Below are positions 35,801 through 45,500 of a stretch of DNA of 64,000 nucleotides, piece by piece. Positions within the stretch are counted from its first letter, which is position 1. The number at the start of each line of letters is the position of its first letter. The notes below the pieces were generated by a model. The model saw nothing but the letters and a program-made list of their open reading frames with translations, did not search any database and had not been told where the DNA came from. This DNA comes from Membranipora membranacea (lineage: Eukaryota; Bryozoa; Gymnolaemata; Cheilostomatida; Membraniporidae), in the NCBI GenBank assembly GCA_914767715.1, contig OU612071.1, positions 13,871,493 to 13,935,492 of the forward strand, given 5' to 3'. The position numbers and the translations under genes were made by a program.

Positions 35801-38800
35801 ACACGCTTTTTGGCTTTTGACGTGTCATTAGAGGGGGGGGGGGTTTAGCTAGTTTGAGGGCGAGTTTATGTGAGCTAGCATCATAATTCACTTGCTAAGG
35901 TAACAGTTTACTATCATGATCTAGGAGTTAAGTTAAGTCAAGCATGGCCAAAGTTGCGAAATCTTTATTTTCAATCATATAAACTCCATCATTATTCATT
36001 CAAATGTTTTGATTACTAATTCACTCCATCAGTCTAAATTTGAATGGATATTACACAGGTATCTGTGAACATGTAACTTTATATCAGCATGATTTACTAA
36101 AGTCACTCAGGCATGTTCTTAGTCAAGCTGTGGCAGCTGAGACAAACTCTTGCATGTTATTGGCCTCGATTCTCCGGAAATTCCAAAAAATTTTCATTGT
36201 TGCCATGAAATTTGTATTCTTGAACTTTCAAATTCGACAATGATTATTTGAAGGTTAATGGAAAACCTTTGTATTGTTATTGTTTATTTTTACAGAGGTA
36301 TCAGTCAACATCTTACTCCCACAGACCGGCCTATATAAGCTGATGATATATCTGGAGCCTGAGGCTGGCTCGGAGGAGAAGATCTACGTCGTGTCGTACT
36401 TACTCGAGTGTATCAAACCTTTCTCTCAGAGGCTCGCATTCCAGAACTATGGCGATAAACTCGGGCTACAGAGCATGAGAAAGAGTAAGTGGAGCATAGA
36501 CTGAGGTTCTATACTGGTTTGATAATGGTAGCTGTGGGGGTTGGGGGCAACTGCTTACATGGTTATAAGCAGCTTTGGGATATACTGTTGCATGTATATA
36601 TCTGAGAGTAATAATAATCGATGTCTTCTGAATTACAAGTAAAAAGATAGCAGAGGGGCTTCATGTGGATACAAGAACTTAAAAAAAATTGTGACAAATG
36701 AAATTGTCTTCTGTTAACCATTGAAAAGTTAACTCATATGTATACCCTATAATTTTTTTACTGTCACCTGTGTTTTATCAACATTGAGCCGCTGCAGGCT
36801 ATTCAAAGGTGTGCGACAATGGTGAGATGTTTTTTTCACATTTGTGTGCCACAACAATTGAGGATTTGGTATTGACTAATAAAATAAAACTGGTCACCTC
36901 TTGAGTGAATTCCCAAGAAAGTCAATCCAATTACAACAACTGTCCACTTGGTATTCCAGAAAATGGCATCATGGGAGATGAATTAATATGACCTTTTTCA
37001 TCCCCATTATGGGGATGTAACAAAAATGTTGTTTCTTTTAATGTTCCTCAACCTCTGTGGCTGCTGATCAGGGCGCACCGTTTTTAGGCAGGGAGGTTTA
37101 TGGTGAAAGCCTTAACACGTTTTATATGATGCTGACTACATAGTAATCTGCGATTGCTAAAAGGTTAAAAGCTCTTTTATTCGCTGGCGCAGGTCCACTC
37201 TCTCACAAGTCGAAGGCTGCTCTGGCCTCAAATCATAAAACAAGGCAGACTAAGTGCCTGCACAATCTAGGTTAATTCAAAGTTGTTACATAATATGTCT
37301 GTTGCGCTGTAAATCCACACAAGAATCAAACATGCAAAGTCAACATTATTAACTTAGCTCAAGTAACACTCAAGTAATCTGCAATCAATATATGGGGCAT
37401 TAGGTGAGGTGTTTATCTCAATTACTGGTCAGCAACCAAAATCATCACACCCATTGCAGTATTACAGGAGGCTTTTTTCTCCCCATTGTAGTATTACAGG
37501 AGGCTTTTTTCTCCCCATTGTAGTATTACAGGAGGCTTTTTTCTCCCTTTGTAGTATTTCAGGAAGCTATCCGTACTAAGTCACTTTTTCTCCCTATTGT
37601 AGTATTACAGGAGGCTATCCGTACTAAGTCCTTACCTAAGCTAAGAGCAGCTGTGGCTCTGATGAAGACTAACAAGATGAGCGATAAGTTACCTCAGGAG
37701 GCAGCGCTGTCTGAGGATATGCTCGCTGAGATGGAGAAAATAGATGATATGAAGGTAATACTAACATCATCGCTGCAATGTGATATATTGACACTTAAGT
37801 CTCATTCATTGCAAAGCCTAAGAAAGCACACTGCACGGACAACAAATCGACGCTATGAGTAAATGTACCTCAGCTAGTATGATGGTCAGACCGTGACCCT
37901 AGTATGCCATGTGGGACCACACCTCTTCTTAATTTGGGATGCATTGGCGATGGCAGTATGAGGCAGTCGGTTAGACTACTTGTTATTCACTGCCGGACCT
38001 CCAATGTCAATGTAGTCAAAAGTTCCAGCACCCTGGACTTTAGAGTGTATTTTCTTTCTCTCACAAATTTTTAATTTAAGAATTCCCCCATCTGGTCTGT
38101 AAACCAGGGACCTATTATTTATTTCTGTTTTTGTTGTAGTATTTTCATAATTTTCATCTGGCCTGCTTGAGTAATGTTGGGGCGCATTGTTAGGCTGTAT
38201 CATTATATTTTAGTATGTATTATGGTGTCTGTCAAACTGAGGTGTATCCAGTATCAAATGTTTTTTGACTGTAGCAAGCCATAGAGCAGACAGACAGAGG
38301 GACTATGAGTGAGATGAGGAATTACAGTAAACCCCCTCAGGCCGTACATGATGTACTGAGTGCTACTCTTCTACTACTCGGAGATCATGAGGACGCTACT
38401 AAGGTTGGTCGCTGTAGTAATGCTAGATTTTGTTTTCTCACTAAAAATGCTAACATCATCTTTGCCCTTCAGTGCAAATGCGGACAGCACTCCGGATGGG
38501 TCACTCAGTCGGCAAAATATTTAATAGGGCTGGATGTGTTTGAACATTGAAAAACTTTCTATCAAATATAAACCTTTTTAGAGTATTTTTCATTGAGAAT
38601 TTCAATAAAATGTTTGAATTTATTGCCATTAACATTACACACCCTTTTCACTTTATAAAAGCTCTCACCTTTGCTATCTAAAATTTTTGTTAGCTAACTT
38701 AAAGCTAATGGTTAGTCCTCTAGGGTAGAGCCATCCCAAGAAGTTAGTGCATAGCAGCACACAGCTTGCAGATTGACCCAATTGACCTATTTATGCTTTT

Positions 38801-39824
38801 AGAAGCTAACTTCTTCCCAATTTGGGAGGGGGGGACTTTTCAGTTTGGGATCTCAGGCACATTTGGATTAATCCCAACGCTACAGTGCAAAGATAACCAA
38901 CTTGAATTGATCGGTTCACATGCGCAAAGTGGCTTGGCAGGCATGTGTTACCTTATTGTACTCCCATAACCAGTTTGTTCTATCTGTTATAGCTGTGGAC
39001 TGATGTACAGGCTCGCTGTGGTAATGTCGGGAAACACAATATGAGCAGACGAATCCGAATGTTTAATATTCTCTTTGTACATCACGAGATCGCGAAGAGG
39101 TCGATGGAGATACTGGATAGACACGACGTCAATGTGTTACAGACTATTAGCCCGGGAGCTGCTTTGTTCTATTCATGGGTAAGTGTGAGGGACGGGGGTA
39201 ACCAGCACCCTCTCTAGACAGTGTGTAGCCTTAGTGCTATGATTACAGTGAGGAGGATAGGGGTTTTTCTACTACTCTCACAATGCATGTATTTATGAAT
39301 AACTCGTAGTGATCATACCTCAAAATTTAATAAAACAGATAAAATAGTAGTAGAAGTTATGATGAGGGTTTATTAGTTCCACATAATAAACAGACCAAAT
39401 ATTCGGCTCTGGAAAGAACGGCTAAACAATGTTATAGTGATCATTATTTTGAATTTGCACTGCGAGATCGGAGGTTGGAAACTTCACCGTTTCGCCCCTA
39501 AATCACAAACTCACAAAGCAAATTAGTCCATATATATATATTATATATTATATCGTATATGTTTTATCTAATAAATTACTCAATTTAACATTTTTGATAT
39601 TAATTTTCAGTCTTTGACAGTAAATAATATATAATGAACATATTATTTAATATATTATGTATTTTCAGTCTTTGTCAGTGAATATGGAGGTTATGAACCG
39701 AACGGACCACAAACTGAAGTTTGGACCGGCATCAGTCAAGAGGCAGAAGGAGCTATTTGGTATGATAGCGAGGGGGGAGTGGCCTAATATAGACGCCGGG
39801 GCAGTTCCAGAAATATCCGCATGA
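20833..39824 (+). CDS. KY/hillarin-type transglutaminase-like protein with dynein-stalk-like tail
   Basis: Exons: 20833-20944, 22399-22568, 28308-28348, 28686-28768, 30665-30929, 31624-31691, 32317-32536, 32979-33055, 33766-33893, 34400-34528, 34997-35112, 35563-35702, 36296-36484, 37603-37754, 38275-38403, 38993-39178, 39669-39824. Phases agree and give 786 residues. From 30712 on the model is firm; the linker exons 28308 and 28686 and the 30665 acceptor are less sure. MGTGAS fits N-myristoylation, so membrane attachment is likely. Residues about 150-300 match the transglutaminase-like fold of KY: LFQKLC, IIRGFAKG, NHHWLAVAI, YLIDLTW, then IYNHLP...WQLL. The expected nucleophile Cys upstream of LFQKLC is absent, while His and Asp remain, so this may be a pseudoenzyme. 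KY proteins act at cytoskeletal anchoring sites. Residues 580-786 have a PPxxVxxVxxAxLLLG...W pattern similar to the dynein stalk. Two genes are nested in its introns. Confidence 0.78.
22258..22310 (+). repeat. partial copy of the start of exon 22399
   Basis: CTGGATGCCTTCCCGACCCT plus the following 15 bases match the exon at 22410 onwards with few changes (LDAFPSLKNS). It lies 140 bp upstream in the intron and has no clear acceptor. Confidence 0.7.
22587..22932. mobile_element. 345-bp near-palindrome (foldback/MITE-like)
   Basis: The two halves are inverted copies for about 165 bp each, from AAAGCTATAGTTGCCCCTCC at the left end to GGAGAGGCGCAACTATAGCT at the right end, meeting near 22745. 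It starts about 20 bp after the donor at 22569, in a KY intron. The transcript would fold into a long hairpin. Confidence 0.8.
23030..23280. repeat. degenerate AGTATTT-like repeat tract
   Basis: Irregular repetition of ATAGTATTT, TAGTATT and similar words across about 250 bp. No fixed period is evident. Confidence 0.4.
25540..25612 (+). repeat. tandem acceptor-like units before nested gene 1
   Basis: ATTCACTCGTTCTGCAGATG and ATTCACTCATTTTGCAGATA are copies about 42 bp apart, with a further TTTCTGCAGAT between them. Each carries a pyrimidine tract plus CAG. The last lies 19 bp before the ATG. Confidence 0.55.
25613..26495 (+). pseudogene. multi-pass membrane protein, paralogue of the 28973 gene, one frameshift
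   Basis: ATG at 25613 opens a frame for about 80 residues that match the paralogue (SDLTLPVLHALGAG, DCATNMWEFIQF). At about 25845-25870 the similarity moves to another frame and continues to the stop at 26495 (SFWEFVFDILGISIVKVTLAF, GYY-like Cys-rich loop, SIGLGAAMFS). The shift fits one extra base, possibly in the AAAAA run at 25857-25861. With it the gene would have about six membrane spans and no introns. It may be a pseudogene, a recent mutation or a sequence error. It is nested in a KY intron, on the same strand. Function unknown. Confidence 0.7.
26496..28307. other. KY intron between nested genes
   Basis: A poly(A) signal AATAAA at about 26573 suits nested gene 1. The main content is the inverted SINE-like pair at 27107-27765. 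No other coding exon is seen. Confidence 0.4.
27107..27765. mobile_element. two tRNA-derived SINE-like units, head to head
   Basis: The left arm (27107-27410, minus) and right arm (27410-27765, plus) are inverted copies, from CTTAGTTTGAGGCTGCTCTT through TATCATGTGAGCGATTTTCA and TTATGGCCTCTCAA. At the centre each has a tRNA-like head: minus strand has TAGCTCAGTATTAGCGG and GGTTCGAGACC; plus strand has CTCTCCTAGTTGGTCC and GGTTCGATTCC. These fit pol III boxes A and B. The transcript of either strand would form a long hairpin. Confidence 0.75.
28973..29851 (+). CDS. multi-pass membrane protein, intronless, nested in KY intron
   Basis: Uninterrupted frame of 292 residues. About six hydrophobic spans: residues 34-56, 85-110, 141-168, 185-203, 221-250 and 260-288. 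The N-terminus is cytosol-like and short; a Thr/Asp-rich loop (about 118-140) and a CC pair (about 215) separate spans. It ends in a Cys-rich, basic tail (CLCRAR), a possible palmitoylation or sorting signal. It shares about a third to a half of residues with the 25613 copy. An acceptor-like CTGTATGACAG 18 bp before the ATG suggests a spliced 5' untranslated exon. AATAAA signals are at about 30029-30037. I do not recognise the family. Confidence 0.8.
   Translation: MAELMSVFSDVTLPALKTLTGVTEEVAGCCPRLQGLAWIIFLHVIHALFCIADSCTNAWEFTQFELNSYFNDSELAEREFLTKLLVHWGGYVFCFSIIPGVSRAALTCVMARFLHKQSKKVGVMTQTDTDKQSVITDSKTMLYWMIGNSIAEFIFEILGMSTAKLVIAFKSELALQALMTTPSKISGGFTLILAIIDYILLGRRSYISYQQGSGCCRGMEYGIGFTALFLFQSVGLGTSMYSFAISMGFVNVYTYDSKDFYINILIVGGLSLGACFVTAIFMGLYSCLCRAR
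29852..30664. other. KY intron right of nested gene 2
   Basis: 3' untranslated region and poly(A) signals of the nested gene, then a dispersed repeat at 30510-30625. No coding exon supported. Confidence 0.4.
30510..30625 (+). repeat. dispersed repeat, family of 3880-3985
   Basis: Shares GTGATGACCCG, a TTCATTAATTAGGGG block and CTCTAACGATCAGAGATACAC with 3880-3985. Confidence 0.6.
34209..34428 (+). repeat. five-copy array of acceptor plus exon start
   Basis: Units of about 44 bp, TATATTTTGTAG followed by GCGTTTGAAGGTAAAGCC and a GGTTCAATG end, place AG acceptors at 34223, 34267, 34311, 34354 and the true one at 34399. The unit is not a multiple of 3. Reading from any of the upstream acceptors meets a stop within the array. 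Confidence 0.9.
34558..34665 (+). repeat. short tandem repeat CCACAATGCAAT
   Basis: About five imperfect copies of CCCCACAATGCAAT with variable spacers, just after exon 34400-34528. Confidence 0.65.
35762..35850. repeat. hairpin with C-run and G-run arms
   Basis: A run of 10 C followed by CTACTGACACG pairs with CGTGTCATTAGAG and a run of 11 G about 40 bp later, in a KY intron. Probably a decayed short TIR element. Confidence 0.5.
37450..37625 (+). repeat. five-copy array of acceptor plus exon start
   Basis: CCATTGTAG followed by TATTACAGGAGGC recurs with exon-side starts at 37460, 37492, 37524, 37555 and the true exon at 37603. Spacing is 32, 32, 31 and 48 bp. The fourth copy extends further into the exon (AAGCTATCCGTACTAAGTC). 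Confidence 0.9.
39601..39690 (+). repeat. duplicated acceptor before the last KY exon
   Basis: ATTTTCAGTCTTTGACAGT at 39603 repeats ATTTTCAGTCTTTGTCAGT at 39661, 58 bp apart. Confidence 0.75.
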
Positions 39825-40060
39825 GAACATCAACACTCCACATACAAACATGCCGCCAGCAACAGTGTGTTCGACTTATACTGTAATATCCAATATCTGC
39901 ATGAGAATATAATACACACCATCCTGACGCCAACCATCCCGCACCTACAGAAATGTCAGCATGAGAACATTAACACGCCATTTACAATCAGACCACCAGC
40001 AATTGTGTCTGACTTATACTGTACTATCTAATATCCCATGAGAATATCATCACATGACTC
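39811..40060 (+). repeat. imperfect tandem repeat over the KY stop codon
   Basis: AGAAATATCCGCATGAGAAC at 39810, which spans the TGA, recurs as AGAAATGTCAGCATGAGAAC at about 39950. Both are followed by an AACAC...CAGCAA...GACTTATACTGTA block. Unit about 140 bp. Confidence 0.65.
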
Positions 40061-42436
40061 TTTTAACTCACTTCAAAGGCACCTGTGCAATAACTGGGGT
40101 CATCAAACCCATTCATCATAGCTGTATGAGACAATACTGTGCCCCAAGTATAACGTCTGTTTTTAGCATGTTTAATAATACTTCACTGAACATTTTTATT
40201 ACCATCTACCAATATGACCTACCTTATTGACATAACACCAGCAACCTGTCTGACTTACTATAAACTCTTGTGAATGAGTTTGAAAGCACCTGTGCAATAC
40301 TGGTGTCAAACAAATCGTACATGTAATTAATCATATTTTGATGACCACAACATGAGCGCCATATAAATCCATGCAGACATTAAAGTTTGAGAAAAAAAGC
40401 GTGATAACGTGATAGCGTGATGTCTTGTATTTGTATGTTTAATAATGTTTGCCTGAAAATCTTTGTGTCCACCATGTCTGACTTTTATAACGCTGCACTA
40501 AATTGTGTTAAGGACACCAGCAATCGGGCAATCAATCATAGACATTTTTAATGTTTTAATTTTTAATGCTCGCTTAGCCCAGAGTTAGTTTATGAAGGAA
40601 ATACAATTTTTTGCCTCACAGATCAGTCAGTATACTAGTTTAAATGTGGACTGTTATGCATTTGTCAATAAATATACGTCCTTACCTTAAGGTATAGTAA
40701 AGCCTAAAAAAATGTTGTCCGATTTAGCTGATTGTGACACATATGGAAGACCATCTAGTTAGGAGTATTTCTTGTGGTGATCTGGGACGTAACGTCTCAT
40801 GACGTCCCGTCATCAGCGCATGAAAATCACATATTTTTGCTGGAAAAGCGGCTTTCAGACAGCTGTAGCTTGAAGCTGGAATTAATTTTCTTTTCGATTT
40901 TTGAATAAGGGTTTATAAAGAAGGTGAGGTTAAATTATTTATCGTCATATTCCTTTAATTTCGCACTTGAGGGATTTTTTTTGCACAATGAAGCAATGCA
41001 TAATTCACAGCCAACCCTTAAAATAATTTGGGATGGGAATCGCAGACGTCGGGGGTTGCCTATGGCTGTGATCGCCATTCCGAATGCTTTTAAGGGCTGA
41101 CGTCAAGACCAAAGCATATGATCACAATTATGAGCGGTTGTGGTTTTTGGTTGTCAGCTCTAGTCAAGTAGTCACCTGTCATTGATCATTGTGATAGCGC
41201 TGAAATGCCATGAATATAGGACCATTGTCATTGCCAATTTAAGCCGGTCTCAGGTATCTCAAAAACCTAAAAGATAACAGCTAATCATACTGATGCTCTG
41301 GCTTTGAGTAGTAATTAATAGAGTTTTTAATCAAAAATTGCGGTGACAGAATGTGGACAGAGAGTATTTTGCCATCTGTTTTCGGTCAAATAACCCTCAA
41401 TCCTTTCGCATTCTCCGACCCGCTAGCAAAGAAAAGACTGTAGTCTGAGCCCCCCAGACTTTTGCCCCTCGCCCGACGGCCCCCCGGCGAGACTAGACTG
41501 TGATGCGAAAGACCTGAGTTTAATTACTTTTCATGGCAGATCTTTTTGAAATGTGTCAGTCCAATTAGCAAGTTCATTCGCATCATTGAAACAATTAGCT
41601 TTCATTTGAATCGAGGGCGTACAACAGCATTCATTTTTTAACAGTTTAACATAGTGATTGCTATGTAAGCTTTCATACTGCGAATTTCAAGCTTGTAACT
41701 ACTGATTGCCGGCACTGATCTAGACGCTTGAGAAAAGAATATTCAGTCCTGATTTCATATGCTTCAGCCAATGTGGTTGGTCGGTTGGTTTGATATGCAA
41801 AAAATCAGCCAGTGCGAGGAAAGAAAATATATCTGTGACCACCTAACGCAGATTAATAAAAGAAATAATTGTGTATAACTTAATCTTGATGATGGATAGG
41901 CAAGGATTGGGTGTATTATAAAGATTAGGGAATATGTCTATCCCTTTGTGTCATATGTTATGAAGACGCCGAAACATCATTAGCCGCCACAAATCCCTGA
42001 TGTACTAGTTGATGATACGTCATGCTATCAACAACCCAAGGCATTTTAAAAATCTTCGCTAATTCCTAGTATGTTTTTTGCCATCATCTAAACTGTGTGA
42101 ATAAATCAATTTATGACTGCACCATTGATTAAGTGAGGGATTTTTTTATCGTTTGCATCATCTAATACTAGGGATTACAATTTAGGTGGTACATATCCGT
42201 GAATGGCCTTTCCTAGGTTGATGTAACTTGCCTCTACACAAGTCCTACAGTGTTGCTTTTCGTTCCATCTTACCACACAAATACATTATTTTTTGTATGT
42301 GTAACAGTTCTTTGTTAAGCAACCTAAGCTTATCAGTACCCATTAAGCACTGTTGCTACACAATCATATTCGTCATACATTCTTATGATGTAATTTTGGT
42401 AGAATCCAAGTTAGGCTTATATTGGTAGAATGGAAG
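39825..42436. other. intergenic region between KY gene and receptor-like gene A
   Basis: 3' untranslated repeat then AT-rich DNA with an AATAAA at about 40668. No supported gene. Confidence 0.4.
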
Positions 42437-42445
42437 TATATATTT
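42437..42445 (+). promoter_or_regulatory. TATA-like box of receptor-like gene A
   Basis: TATATATTT lies 85 bp before the ATG and is followed by GGCTGCATTTATAGT. Gene B has TATAAATA 99 bp before its ATG followed by CAGCTGCAATTGTAGT, so the core promoter was copied with the gene. Confidence 0.5.
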
Positions 42446-42521
42446 GGCTGCATTTATAGTCTTGGCATAACATCCTCTCTTCAATCACAGAGTGGTGAAG
42501 GTTACAGTCAACTGCTTTGAA

Positions 42522-45500
42522 ATGTTTGGAAAGTGTTTCTCTACGCTCTTCTGCGGATGGACTTTTCTTCTTTTTGCCACAGGACAACAGTATAAAAAGA
42601 TACCATGTGACAACTTTCAAAACTCAGCACCCGGTCCGGTGAGTTTTATATCCGTGTACGATTATCTATCTATCTATCATTTACTCAAAATTTTGTTGTC
42701 AAGAAGAGGTTTCTGTGGTAAAAATATCTTCACTCATCTGCTATCAGCTTGTAGGCAAATTTTACCTCAAACGATAGATTATTTGCAAACTACAATTGAT
42801 CCAGATCAATCCCCTTAGCGTCTCCGCTTTGTAAGGCTGTAAACCACACATAAACTGTTGATTCAAATCACTGCAGCAAGTGATGGATTTGTATTAAATT
42901 GTTGTTTCATATCTATGGGTTTTTTTATATGCTGATTAACCACTTACCCTTAGAGTAGAATTGTGTGCTCTAAAAGAACCAGGAAATCAAATCTGAACAC
43001 TGGATTAGGATCACTTTTGTAGTTACGTGTCGATCATGACACGAAGTCCCAATTAGTTATGTATCCTAGAGAATTAAAGGAGTGCAAATCTACTAATTTT
43101 GTAGAAGAAAAATATGAAAACAACATATTAAGGTTTTGATAAAAAGCAAGAGCGAATAACACCAATCATCACATCTTCTGCATGCATGCTTCTTTGACAC
43201 CTCTTTCTACTTTTCTCATTATTTTTCAGGCTGTCCACTGTGAATTGAACACAGCCAAAAATAGTTGTAAGTATTGTGTTCACTATATTTGTACCTAGTG
43301 GCTAAATTAAGAAACATAAGAGACATTTTATATATAAGTTTTCTTCATCATCCAATTAGTTTGCCAGCAAGCAAAGCATCTAAAAAATTATTCAGAAGAC
43401 AGTGATTATACTCTCAAACAAAATGTTTTCTTTTATTCCTTGCAGCGGAATGTCCTGCACTAATATTTGATATAGCACCGGTTCCAGAGAATGAAGCCCC
43501 GGACAGTCGGGTAACCAACCTGACAGTGGAACTGAAGAGCCCAGCGACTTCGGATGGAAGTATTGTTATCACATGGAAAACATTCTCTTCTCTTGACGGT
43601 TGGATTTACTGAATACTTCGGTCTACAGAAATTAATTTATACCTTTATCGTTCTGATTTGTCAAAATAAATATAATTAAAAATGCTTACAAAACTGTTTT
43701 GATTTTGCCGAAGCAGTTTATTTTCGACCATCTTAGCCGTATCCCAAATTTCATATTGAGTTCATTAGGCCTTTCCATATAGCCAATGTGTTGTCTCTGA
43801 TTGGCTGGCGGCTTGTCTTTCCACCGAGCCAATCATATCAGAGCCCACACACTGGCTACTTGCCCAGTAGTGTGTCCGTTCAATTTTTATAATTTCGATG
43901 CTTTTTGTTTACAGAACTGGGACGCACTAAAGGGTACTTGCTACAAATCTTGAAGAAGAGACAGGTTAGTGAAAAGTTGAAAACATTTTCTGACGAAGGT
44001 AATCCTTCAACTACACAAATGACTGAATCTCAACATGGTCATCTCAGTATAAAGCCAGATTCAACAAATGCATCAGATTTGTATGATTTTAGGTCTTTCG
44101 ACAAGTTACAACACATTTCAGCAGTCTTTAAAATACTGCTGCTGCTCAGGGAAATATGTGGCTTTTTGAATTCTGTCTAGCTGTTATATGCAGCTTCCAT
44201 CTCAGCATTTTCAATATACAGGCAAATTCTTTGCAGTAACTTATTGCCAAAATATGGGAATGAAATTAATGGCCAAGTGACGATATCATTGATCTCATAC
44301 CCTGATTGCTACAATAAAATTGTGCAACCTTACCTTCAACTTTTAGGTGAAGGTAAGGTGAAAGCTCTTTGAGCTATACAAAATTCAATTGTCACACTAA
44401 ATGGTAACTGTAGTTTAAGAGTTTATTTGACACGTACATTATGTATTGTTGCAATCATCCTTCCTTCGTTTGTAGCGCTTTGTGTATCAGACGACCTATG
44501 AAAAGCATGAACAGAAGCTTTGTCGTTTTCTGAGTGTCCGCCCCGCAGACGGAGCCAGATTGAGTGTATCTAATACCGATAAAATTTCGTTTGGTTATAA
44601 GCACCCTGCATCCCAGCTGGAAGATGGCGAATATTTAGCAGTTGTCACCGCATACCCTCGAACTCTTTATGACGTAGATATCCCGTCGTATGCCCTATTT
44701 AAATTATGCAAGGGTGAGTTAGTGTTTTTGTGTTACATATCTGACAGGCACAAGATGCTGTACAGACTCTTTGGACTTAGGTAGTCACAAATGATATCCA
44801 CTGTTGATTTGTTTGTTTGTTGTGAATATTATAGCTGAAATTTAATTGAAATTATGGACCATTCACTTCACAACAAAATAGTGAATAGATAAAAGAACGT
44901 TTCGCGTTCTGAAGTGAGAAAACATTTTTTTCTCACAGTTTGCAATATCATAATTGTTAAATCAATCCTCAAGCGAAAAACAATGGCTCATGATTATGTC
45001 AACCTAAATATTAAAGACTGATTTAATCAATTTGATATTCTTTTAACAGGTTGCGATGACATCATCACATATCCGGACATAGCTCCAGTATTTTCCTGTG
45101 GCCTTAATGACCCGTTAGACAAGGATGTATATGCTGAGGCATTACAACCAAACACTATCACTGTGAGATTTGACCTAGGTTACAGATGCACACCTCAACA
45201 CAATTACGCAATAGTTGGCGCACTGTTACATAAAAAAGATGAGTTTCCGGACTATATAGACGAAGTTCGAACCAACGTCGTAAGTTTTTCTGAAAATTAA
45301 TGTAATAACAACTATAAAGTTTATCTATCGCCTATAAGACATTGATAAGATGTTGATAAGACGTGGATAAGATGTTGATAAGATGTTGATAAGATGTCGA
45401 TAAGATGTTGATAAGATGTTGATAAGATGTTGATAAGATGTTGATAAGATGTTGATCAGATGTTGATAAGATGTTGATAAGATGTTGATCAGATGTTGAT

